Assembly (NCBI GenBank): GCA_049651845.1
Contig: JBASCW010000177.1
Coordinates: 1 to 43,640 of the forward strand
Direction: 5' to 3'
DNA: 43,640 nucleotides
Source: RBG-16-66-20 sp049651845
GTDB taxonomy: Bacteria; Pseudomonadota; Gammaproteobacteria; Burkholderiales; SG8-39
In this document: positions 24,177-30,862 of the stretch, piece after piece
Layout of the letters: each line of letters begins with the position of its first letter
How positions within the stretch are numbered: the first letter of the stretch is position 1
Program-made: the position numbers and the translations under genes
Notes under the pieces: model-generated
What the model was told of the DNA's origin: nothing
Seen by the model: only the letters and a program-made list of their open reading frames with translations
Database searches by the model: none

Positions 24177-24180
24177 GCGC

Positions 24181-25320
24181 TCAGTCCCGCCTGAGGATTG
24201 CGGGACTCGCTTCCTTCACTTCGCGAATGCCGCACAGGGCCATCGAGACGTCCAGCTCCTTGCGGATGATCTCGAGCGCGAGCGACACGCCCCGCTCGCC
24301 CATCGCGCCGAGCGCCCAGGCGAAGGCCTTGCCGATGAACACGCCGCGCGCGCCGAGCGCCAGTGCCTTGAGCACGTCCTGCCCGGAGCGCACGCCGCCG
24401 TCGAAGAACACCTCGAGCTTGTCGCCCACCGCGTCGCGCACCTCGGGAAGGGCATGGATCGAGGACACCGTGCCGTCGAGCTGCCGGCCGCCGTGGTTGG
24501 AGACCACGATCGCGTCCGCGCCGGTCGAGGTGGCGATCTTCGCGTCCTCGGCGTCGAGGACGCCCTTCAGGATCAGCTTGCCGCCCCAGCGCTCCTTGAC
24601 CCAGGCGACGTCCTTCCAGGACAGCGTCGGGTCGAACTGGCCGGCGATCCACTGCGACAGCGTGAGCAGGTTGTCGGCGCCCTTGATCTGGCCCTCGAGG
24701 TTGCCGAACGAGCGGCGCCGGCTGGTCATGACGTTGAGCGCCCAAGCCGGCTTGGTCATCACGTCGAACAGCGTGCCGGCGGTGAGGCGCGGCGGCACCG
24801 TGAGCCCGTTCTTCAGGTCCATGTGGCGCTGGCCCTGGATCTGCAAGTCCAGCGTCAGCATCAGCGCCGAGCACTTGGCGGCCTTGGCGCGCTCGATGAG
24901 CGAGGCGGCGAAGCCGCGGTCGCGGAACACGTAGAGCTGGAACCAGAAAGGCTTGGTGACCGCGCTCGCCACGTCCTCGATCGAGCAGATCGACATGGTG
25001 GAGAGCGTGAACGGGATGCCGAATTTCTCCGCGGCGCGCGCGCCGAGAATCTCGCCGTCGGCCCAGTTGAGGCCCGTCAGGCCGACCGGCGCGATGCCCA
25101 CCGGCATGGCCACTTCCTGCCCGACCAGCGTGGACCGTGTGGAGCGCTTGTCGACGTCGATCGCGACGCGCTGGCGCAGCTTGAGCGCCTCCATGTCGTC
25201 GCGGTTGGCGCGCAGCGTCACCTCGTCGTACGAGCCGCGCGAGACGTAGTCGTAGATCGCCTTGGCGACGCGCCGCTCGGCGATCTGGCGCAGGTCTTCG
25301 ATGTTGGTGACCACCGGCAT
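24181..25320 (-). CDS. FMN-dependent alpha-hydroxy-acid oxidase/dehydrogenase (LldD-like)
   Basis: A 379-residue TIM-barrel flavoenzyme. It begins VVTNIEDLRQIAERRVAKAIYDYVSRGSYDE. The catalytic region DAIVVSNHGGRQLDG contains the proton-abstracting histidine, and the FMN phosphate loops VFFDGGVRSGQDVLKALALGA and VFIGKAFAWAL follow. Members oxidise L-lactate, glycolate, mandelate or similar 2-hydroxyacids. The length equals L-lactate dehydrogenase LldD, but the substrate is unproven. The ATG at 25320 is the family start; a GTG at 25338 is a weaker option. It is divergent from an iclR gene 43 bp away, which probably controls it. Confidence 0.88.
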   Translation of the reverse strand: MPVVTNIEDLRQIAERRVAKAIYDYVSRGSYDEVTLRANRDDMEALKLRQRVAIDVDKRSTRSTLVGQEVAMPVGIAPVGLTGLNWADGEILGARAAEKFGIPFTLSTMSICSIEDVASAVTKPFWFQLYVFRDRGFAASLIERAKAAKCSALMLTLDLQIQGQRHMDLKNGLTVPPRLTAGTLFDVMTKPAWALNVMTSRRRSFGNLEGQIKGADNLLTLSQWIAGQFDPTLSWKDVAWVKERWGGKLILKGVLDAEDAKIATSTGADAIVVSNHGGRQLDGTVSSIHALPEVRDAVGDKLEVFFDGGVRSGQDVLKALALGARGVFIGKAFAWALGAMGERGVSLALEIIRKELDVSMALCGIREVKEASPAILRRD

Positions 25321-25330
25321 CGGCCCCGAG

Positions 25331-25351
25331 TGTTTCACATCGTGGGATACA
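25331..25351. promoter_or_regulatory. Candidate IclR-type operator in the lldD-like / iclR divergent gap
   Basis: TGTTTCACA-tcg-TGGGATACA: 9-nt arms (25331-25339 and 25343-25351) agree at 7 positions around a 3-nt centre, in a 43-bp divergent promoter. TACAAT (25348-25353, plus strand) overlapping the right arm is a likely -10 for iclR. It would place the transcript start only a few bases before the ATG at 25364. Confidence 0.4.
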
Positions 25352-25363
25352 ATGCCAACCCCC

Positions 25364-26155
25364 ATGGCCGCAGCCAAGGACGAGCAGAAGAACCCGATCC
25401 AGGTCATCGCACGGATGATGAAGCTGCTCGACGTGCTGGCCGGGCATCCCGAGCCGCTGGGACTCAAGCAGGTCGCGCAGTACACCGGGCTGCACCCCTC
25501 GACCGCGCACCGCATCCTCTCGGCGATGGCGGCCGACCGGCTCGTCGACCGCATCGAGCCGGGCAGCTACCGCCTCGGCATGCGGCTGCTCGAGCTCGGC
25601 AACCTGGTCAAGTCGCGCATCAACGTGCGCGAGATGGCGCTGCCGGTGATGCGCGAGCTGCACGCGCAGACCGGCGAAACCGTCAACCTCTCGGTGCGCC
25701 ACGACGACGAGATCGTCTACGTCGAGCGCACCTCCTCGGGACGCTCGGCGATGCGCGTGGTGCACGTGATCGGCGCGCGCGCGCCGCTGCACATCACCGC
25801 CGCGGGCAAGCTGTTCCTGCTCGAGGAGGGCTTCGCCAGGCTGCGCGAGTACGCCAAGCGCACCGGGCTCTCGGCGCACACCAAGAACACGCTCACCAGC
25901 CTGCCGGTGCTCGAGCGCGAGCTCGAGCGCATCCAGCGCCAGGGCTGGGCCACCGACGCCGAGGAGGCCGAAATCGGCGTGCGCTGCGTCGCGGCGGCGG
26001 TGCGCGACGACGCCGGCCACCTGATCGCCGCGCTGTCGATCTCCTCGCCCGCCGACCGCATGAAGCCGACCTGGGGCCCGCTCGTGAAGGAATCGGCCGA
26101 GCGCATCGGCCACGCCATCGGCCACCGAAAAGAAGCACGTATCGGCGCGGCCTAG
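25364..26155 (+). CDS. IclR family transcriptional regulator
   Basis: A 263-residue regulator. The N-terminal winged helix reads MMKLLDVLAGHPEPLGLKQVAQYTGLHPSTAHRILSAMAADRLVDR. The effector-binding IclR domain follows, with YRLGMRLLELGNLV, ELHAQTGETVNLSVRHDDEIVYVER and HITAAGKLFLLE. The ATG at 25364 was preferred over one at 25352 because the latter overlaps the proposed -10. The effector is probably a small organic acid, perhaps the 2-hydroxyacid handled by the divergent oxidase. The stop is followed after 17 nt by repeat copy 5. Confidence 0.9.
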   Translation: MAAAKDEQKNPIQVIARMMKLLDVLAGHPEPLGLKQVAQYTGLHPSTAHRILSAMAADRLVDRIEPGSYRLGMRLLELGNLVKSRINVREMALPVMRELHAQTGETVNLSVRHDDEIVYVERTSSGRSAMRVVHVIGARAPLHITAAGKLFLLEEGFARLREYAKRTGLSAHTKNTLTSLPVLERELERIQRQGWATDAEEAEIGVRCVAAAVRDDAGHLIAALSISSPADRMKPTWGPLVKESAERIGHAIGHRKEARIGAA

Positions 26156-26172
26156 GCCGCGACGAGCCCGGG

Positions 26173-26254
26173 AAAAAGGGGGTCGGAGTAACATTTCCTC
26201 GGACTCTCTGCGCACGCGGGCTGCGTGCGGAAATGTTACTCCGACCCCCTTTTT
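26173..26254. repeat. 82-bp inverted-repeat element, copy 5 (REP-like)
   Basis: Arms 26173-26198 and 26229-26254 are perfect complements, starting AAAAAG. The 30-nt centre holds CGCACGC-gggct-GCGTGCG beside the right arm, the opposite orientation from copies 2-4. It lies between the convergent stops of iclR and egtD, 1 nt from the egtD stop, and can act as a two-way terminator. Confidence 0.9.
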
Positions 26255-26255
26255 G

Positions 26256-27194
26256 TCAGGCCGCGACCAGGCCGTGCAGCGCGAAGCGTCCCCGCGCGTC
26301 CTGCCAGACCTGATCGCTGCGGAAGCCCGCGCGCCTCGCGAGCCGGCGGAATTCCTCGACCGAATACTTGTACGAATTCTCGGTGTGGATCGACTCGCCC
26401 TTCTCAAAGGCGAAGCGGTAGTCGCCGATCGCCACCGTCTGCGCGGCGCGCGACACCAGGTGCATCTCGATGCGCCCGCGCGCCGGGTCGTAGAACGCGT
26501 AGTGCGCGAAGCGCCGCAGGCGGAAGTTGCCGCCCAGCTCGCGGTTGATGCGCGCGAGCAGGTTGAGGTTGAAGGCCGCGGTCACGCCCTTGGCGTCGTT
26601 GTAGGCGGCGTGCAGGACGCCCGCGTCCTTCTTGAGATCCACGCCGACCAGCATCGCGCCGCGCGGGCCGACCTGGCCGCGCGTCATGCGCAGGAACGCC
26701 TGCGCCTCCTCGGGCGCGAGGTTGCCGATGGTCGAGCCCGGGAAATAGACGACGCGCCGGCCGCGGCCCCGCGCCATCGGGACCTCGAGCGGCCGCGAGA
26801 AGTCGCCGTGCACGGGAAAGATGTCGAGGCGCGGAAAGCGGCGCCGCAGCCCGGCCGCGGCGCTGCGCAGCGCGTCGGCCGAGATGTCCACCGGGACGTA
26901 GGCCGAGGGCTTCAGCGCGCCGATCAGCAGCCGCGACTTCACGCTCGCGCCGCTGCCGTACTCGATCAGCACGACGCGGGACGAACTGCGCGCGGCCGCG
27001 AAGCGCGCGATTTCGCCCAGGTGCGCGCGCGTGAGCGCGAGCTCGCAGCGCGTGGGGTAATACTCCTTGAGGCGGCAGATCGCCGCGAACAGGCGGCTGC
27101 CGCTGGCGTCATAGAAATACTTGGGAGGGATGGACTTCTGGGGCAGCGAAAGCCCCGCGATCACGTCCTCGCGGAAGCCGTCCGCGGGACTCAT
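26256..27194 (-). CDS. egtD: L-histidine N-alpha-methyltransferase (EgtD-like)
   Basis: A 312-residue SAM-dependent methyltransferase of the EgtD/DUF2260 type. Markers are PPKYFYDASGSRLFAAICRLKEYYPTRCE, VLIEYGSGASVKSRLLIGAL, YVPVDISADALRSAAAGL, VYFPGSTIGNLAPEEAQAFL, and near the end SIHTENSYKYSVEEF. EgtD trimethylates histidine to hercynine, the first step to ergothioneine. The family's partner EgtB (sulfoxide synthase) is absent in the window, so it must be elsewhere or the product is different. The ATG at 27194 matches the family start. It lies 14 nt after the pbpG stop on the same strand. Confidence 0.88.
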   Translation of the reverse strand: MSPADGFREDVIAGLSLPQKSIPPKYFYDASGSRLFAAICRLKEYYPTRCELALTRAHLGEIARFAAARSSSRVVLIEYGSGASVKSRLLIGALKPSAYVPVDISADALRSAAAGLRRRFPRLDIFPVHGDFSRPLEVPMARGRGRRVVYFPGSTIGNLAPEEAQAFLRMTRGQVGPRGAMLVGVDLKKDAGVLHAAYNDAKGVTAAFNLNLLARINRELGGNFRLRRFAHYAFYDPARGRIEMHLVSRAAQTVAIGDYRFAFEKGESIHTENSYKYSVEEFRRLARRAGFRSDQVWQDARGRFALHGLVAA

Positions 27195-27208
27195 CGATCC
27201 GGAAAAAG

Positions 27209-28126
27209 CTAGCCGCGCGGCCCTTTGGCGGCGTTGGCTTCGAGCCACTTGCGGATGCGGTTGGCGTCGCCGACGCGCGAGAACTTGCCCCAGGAATCGA
27301 GCAGCACCACGATCACCTCGCGCGAGGCCAGCTTCACGCGCATCACCAGGCAGCGGCCGGCCTCGGCGATGTAGCCGGTCTTCGAGAGCTCGATGTCCCA
27401 GTGGACGCTGCGCACCAGGCCGTTGGTGTTGCGGTAGTCGAGCCGGCGGCCGCGCGCCTGCACCGAGGCGCTGTCGCGCGTCGAGTACTCGCGGATCAGC
27501 GGGTACTCGTGCGCCGCGGCGACCAGGCGCGCGAGGTCGCGCGCGCTGGAGACGTTGCCCGAGGACAGGCCGGTCGGGTCGACGAACTTGGTGTCGGCCA
27601 TGCCGAGCGCGCGCGCCTTGGCGTTCATCGCGGCGACGAACACGCCGGTGCCGCCCGGGTAAGTGCGCGCGAGCGAGGCCGCGGCGCGGTTCTCGGAGGA
27701 CATCAGCGCGAGCAGCAGCAGCTCGTCACGCGTGAGCACGGTGCCGGGCCGCAGCCGCGAGCGCGTGCCCTTCACGAGGTCGTAGTCCTCGTCGCTGATC
27801 ACCACGCGCTGCTCGAGCTTGAGGCCGGCGTCGAGCATCACGATCGCGGTCATCAGCTTGGTGATCGAGGCGATCGGCAGCACCGCGCCCTGGTTCTTGG
27901 CGATCAGCGTCTCACCGCTCGCCGCGTCCTGCACCAGCGCGACCGCCGAGCGCAGGAACACCTCATCGGTCTGCGCCTGGGCCGTGCCCGGCTTCGGCTT
28001 GGCGCGCGGCTCGGCCCGCGTTTCTCCTGCTTGCGCGAAGCCGACGGCGAGCGCGAGCACCGCGAAGAGCGCGCAGATCGCGACGATCTTCTCCAGGTGG
28101 TGCAGGCTGCGTTCGGTCGTTTGCAT
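27209..28126 (-). CDS. pbpG: D-alanyl-D-alanine endopeptidase (PBP7-type)
   Basis: A 305-residue serine peptidase of the S11 family. The N-terminal hydrophobic segment (about 12-33, ending FAQA) is a signal peptide. Catalytic motifs are Ser87-Ile-Thr-Lys90 (SITK), Ser144-Glu-Asn146 and Lys249-Thr-Gly251 (ELSKTGYIAEAG). It acts in the periplasm, cutting D,D cross-links in peptidoglycan. The protein is close in size to E. coli PbpG and lacks the C-terminal membrane anchor of DacA-type carboxypeptidases. Its ATG at 28126 is preceded by a 94-bp gap with a probable promoter and a small palindrome. Confidence 0.9.
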   Translation of the reverse strand: MQTTERSLHHLEKIVAICALFAVLALAVGFAQAGETRAEPRAKPKPGTAQAQTDEVFLRSAVALVQDAASGETLIAKNQGAVLPIASITKLMTAIVMLDAGLKLEQRVVISDEDYDLVKGTRSRLRPGTVLTRDELLLLALMSSENRAAASLARTYPGGTGVFVAAMNAKARALGMADTKFVDPTGLSSGNVSSARDLARLVAAAHEYPLIREYSTRDSASVQARGRRLDYRNTNGLVRSVHWDIELSKTGYIAEAGRCLVMRVKLASREVIVVLLDSWGKFSRVGDANRIRKWLEANAAKGPRG

Positions 28127-28152
28127 GGGTCCGTTTGGGTGCAAGCGGCGCG

Positions 28153-28182
28153 AGTGTAGCCCGGGATTTCCTGGAAATGCAA
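28153..28182 (-). promoter_or_regulatory. Probable pbpG promoter with internal palindrome
   Basis: On the minus strand TTGCAT (28177-28182) and TACACT (28153-28158) are spaced by 18 nt. Between them lies the palindrome ATTTCC-t-GGAAAT (28166-28178), a plausible repressor site. Hexamer matches are partial, so this is tentative. Confidence 0.35.
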
Positions 28183-28220
28183 GCAAAATTAGGAGTCTAG
28201 GACAACTATTTAACGCGGCT

Positions 28221-30047
28221 TCAAGCCGCCTTGGCCTTCTCGAGCACTTCCTCGGCCCGGGCGGCCTCCTGCTGCAGCGCCCACATGCGGCTGTACTCGC
28301 CGCCGGCCGCGAGCAGCGCGTGGTGCGTGCCGCGCTCGACGATGCGGCCGTGGTTGAGGACCAGGATCATGTCCGCGTCCATGACGGTCGATAGCCGGTG
28401 CGCGATCACCAGCGTGGTGCGGCCCACCGAGATGCGCTCCAGCTCCGCCTGGATGGCCTTCTCGGCCTTGGAATCGAGCGCCGAGGTGGCCTCGTCGAAG
28501 ATCAGGATGCGCGGGTTCTTGAGCAGCGCGCGCGCGATCGCCACGCGCTGCTTCTCGCCGCCCGAGAGCTTGAGGCCGCGCTCGCCGACCGTGCTCTCGT
28601 ACTTCGCCGGCAGCGACTCGATGAAGTCGTGGATGTGCGCCGCGCGCGCGGCCTCCACCACCTCGGCGTCGCTCGCGTCCGTGCGGCCGTAATGGATGTT
28701 GTAGCGGATGGTGTCGTTGAATAGAACCGTGTCCTGCGGCACGATGCCGATGGCCGCGCGCAGGCTCGCCTGTTTCACTTCTCTGAGGTCCATTCCGTTG
28801 ACCAGGATCTGCCCGCCGGAAACGTCGTAGAAGCGGAACAGCAACCGCGCGAGCGTCGACTTGCCCGAGCCCGAGTGCCCGACCACCGCGACGCGCTGCC
28901 CCGCGGGGATGACGAAGCTCACGTCGAAAAGTATTTTTCTGTTGGTTTCATAGGAAAAATCAACTCCGTGGAACTCAACGGTGGCCGGTCCTGCCGGTAG
29001 CTCCGGCGCGCCCGGCTTGTCGTCCACCTCGCGGTGCTCGGTGAGCAGCCGGAACATGCGGTCCATGTCGAGCAGCGACTGCTTGATCTCCCGGTACACC
29101 ATGCCGAGGAAGTTGAGCGGGATGTAGAGCTGGATCAGCAGCGCGTTGACGAGCACCAGGTCGCCGAGCGTGAGCGCGCCCAGCGCGACGCCGTCGGCGG
29201 CGAGGAACATCAGCGCCGTCACCGCCGCCGCGATCACCAGGCTTTGGCCGATGTTGAGCACGCCGAGCGAGGACTCGAAGCGCACCGCCGCGTCCTCGTA
29301 GCGGCGCAGGCTGCGGTCGTAGCGGCCGGCCTCGAACTCCTCGTTGCCGAAGTACTTCACCGTCTCGTAGTTGAGCAGGCTGTCGATGGCGCGCGTGTTG
29401 GCCTTCGAGTCCAGCTCGTTGGCGCGGCGCCGGATGTCGATGCGCCACTCGGTAACGGCGATCGTGAAGGCGATGTAGACCGCGACGGCGCCGAAGGTGA
29501 CCGCGGTGAAGCGCCAGTCGAACTTCGACAGCAGCACCGCGGCGACCAGCGCGAACTCCAGGATCACCGGGATGATGGAAAACAGCAGATAGGACAGCAG
29601 CGTCGAGATGCCGCGCGTGCCGCGCTCGATGTCGCGCGTCATACCGCCGGTCTGGCGCTCCAGGTGAAAGCGCAGGCTGAGCGCGTGCAGGTGGCGGAAC
29701 ACGCTGAGCGCGACCTGGCGGATGGCGTTCTGGGTAACGCGCACGAACACCACGTCGCGCAGCTCGCCGAAGAGCGTGGTCGAGAAGCGCAGCAGGCCAT
29801 AGGCCGCCAGCAGCGCCACCGGCACCGCGACCACCTGGAGCTTGGCATCCAGGCCGTCGACGATCTCCTTCATCACCAGCGGCACGCCGACGTTGGCGAG
29901 CTTGGCCGAGGTGAGGAAGGCGAGCGCGAGCAGCACGCGGCCGCGGAAATCCCACAGGTAGGGCAGCAGCACGCGCACGGAGCGCCATTCGCTGCCCCGC
30001 AGCCCCTGCTTGGCTTCGGCCGAGCCGTGGTGAACGTGCGCTGCCAT
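28221..30047 (-). CDS. Atm1/HMT1-type ABC exporter (fused permease and ATPase)
   Basis: A 608-residue half-transporter. Residues about 20-320 carry six transmembrane helices with the Atm1 hallmark SLLNYETVKYFGNEEFE. The ATPase domain has Walker A GHSGSGKST, the signature LSGGEKQRVAIARALL, Walker B ILIFDEATSALD and the His switch AHRLST. Bacterial Atm1 homologues export glutathione-linked metals or persulfides and give metal tolerance; the mitochondrial relative supports cytosolic Fe-S assembly. ATG 30047 is supported by the family start. It is divergent from the psrA-like gene with 103 bp between. An AT-rich, rare-codon stretch lies at about 28920-28985. Confidence 0.92.
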   Translation of the reverse strand: MAAHVHHGSAEAKQGLRGSEWRSVRVLLPYLWDFRGRVLLALAFLTSAKLANVGVPLVMKEIVDGLDAKLQVVAVPVALLAAYGLLRFSTTLFGELRDVVFVRVTQNAIRQVALSVFRHLHALSLRFHLERQTGGMTRDIERGTRGISTLLSYLLFSIIPVILEFALVAAVLLSKFDWRFTAVTFGAVAVYIAFTIAVTEWRIDIRRRANELDSKANTRAIDSLLNYETVKYFGNEEFEAGRYDRSLRRYEDAAVRFESSLGVLNIGQSLVIAAAVTALMFLAADGVALGALTLGDLVLVNALLIQLYIPLNFLGMVYREIKQSLLDMDRMFRLLTEHREVDDKPGAPELPAGPATVEFHGVDFSYETNRKILFDVSFVIPAGQRVAVVGHSGSGKSTLARLLFRFYDVSGGQILVNGMDLREVKQASLRAAIGIVPQDTVLFNDTIRYNIHYGRTDASDAEVVEAARAAHIHDFIESLPAKYESTVGERGLKLSGGEKQRVAIARALLKNPRILIFDEATSALDSKAEKAIQAELERISVGRTTLVIAHRLSTVMDADMILVLNHGRIVERGTHHALLAAGGEYSRMWALQQEAARAEEVLEKAKAA

Positions 30048-30088
30048 GGAGAGCGCGGATTCTAGCCGCCGCTGCAGGCCCAAACCCC

Positions 30089-30117
30089 TTGACGGCGCAG
30101 GCCGGACTCGATAGCAT
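30089..30117 (+). promoter_or_regulatory. Sigma-70-type promoter of the psrA-fad operon
   Basis: TTGACG (30089-30094) and TAGCAT (30112-30117) are separated by 17 nt. The predicted start, near 30124, falls inside the PsrA-like palindrome, so repressor binding would exclude polymerase. Confidence 0.55.
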
Positions 30118-30135
30118 TCAAACGTTCGTTTGAAT
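30116..30135. promoter_or_regulatory. PsrA-type operator
   Basis: ATTCAAACGTTCGTTTGAAT is a 20-bp inverted repeat with 9-bp perfect arms. It contains CAAAC-N4-GTTTG, which fits the published PsrA consensus (G/C)AAAC(N2-4)GTTT(G/C). It overlaps the proposed -10 and start of the TetR-family gene, as expected for autoregulation and control of the fad genes downstream. Confidence 0.75.
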
Positions 30136-30150
30136 CCCTGAGGCCTGCCC

Positions 30151-30834
30151 ATGAATCTGCGCGCGCTCAAGCCGCCCCATGAAACCCGCACCCGCATCCT
30201 CGACGCCGCCGAAGAGCTGTTCATGCAGCACGGCTTCGAGGCCACCTCGATGCGCCAGCTCACCGCCAAGGCGGGCGCCAACCTGGCCGCGGTGAACTAC
30301 CACTTCGGCTCCAAGGACGCGCTCATCGAAGCGGTGTTCCGCCGCCGCCTGGACGCGATGAACGCCGCGCGCATCGCCGAGCTCGAGCGTCTCGAGAAGG
30401 AGGCCGGCGGCCGGCCGCTGAGCCCGCGCCAGATCATCGGCGCCTTCGTCGGCGTGAGCCTGCGCATGATCGAGGACGCCAAGAGCGGCGGGCGCAACTT
30501 CATCCGCCTGCTCGGCCGCACCTACAGCGACCCGCAGAAGGAGATCCGCGCGCTGATCGGCCAGCTCTACGCCCCGGCGATGGAGCGCTTCAAGGCCGCC
30601 TTCGAGCGCGCGCTGCCGCAGATGCTGCGCGAGGAGCTGATCTGGCGCATGCACTTCATGTTCGGCACGCTCGCCTACACGCTGGCGGCGACCGATACCG
30701 TGCAGCTGATCGCCGGCTGTAAGCCCGAGGACCGCTACGACGCGCGCCTGCTGGAAGCGCGCCTCACCGCGTTCCTCGAGGCAGGGCTGCTCGCGCCGCA
30801 GCACGACGCCGCCGACGTCAAGAAAGCCGCCTGA
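30151..30834 (+). CDS. psrA: TetR family regulator, PsrA-like control of fatty-acid degradation
   Basis: A 227-residue TetR/AcrR regulator. The DNA-binding domain is TRILDAAEELFMQHGFEATSMRQLTAKAGANLAAVNYHFGSKDALIEAVF. The variable C-terminal domain (about 85-215) would bind an effector, in PsrA a long-chain acyl compound. Assignment as PsrA rests on three points: the recognition-helix region AGANLAAVNYHFGSK, the CAAAC-N4-GTTTG palindrome in its own promoter, and the beta-oxidation genes that follow it without a terminator. The gap to fadE is 28 nt. Other TetR regulators of lipid metabolism would be the alternative. Confidence 0.82.
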   Translation: MNLRALKPPHETRTRILDAAEELFMQHGFEATSMRQLTAKAGANLAAVNYHFGSKDALIEAVFRRRLDAMNAARIAELERLEKEAGGRPLSPRQIIGAFVGVSLRMIEDAKSGGRNFIRLLGRTYSDPQKEIRALIGQLYAPAMERFKAAFERALPQMLREELIWRMHFMFGTLAYTLAATDTVQLIAGCKPEDRYDARLLEARLTAFLEAGLLAPQHDAADVKKAA

Positions 30835-30862
30835 AAACCTGATCGCTCCTGGAGGGATTCCG

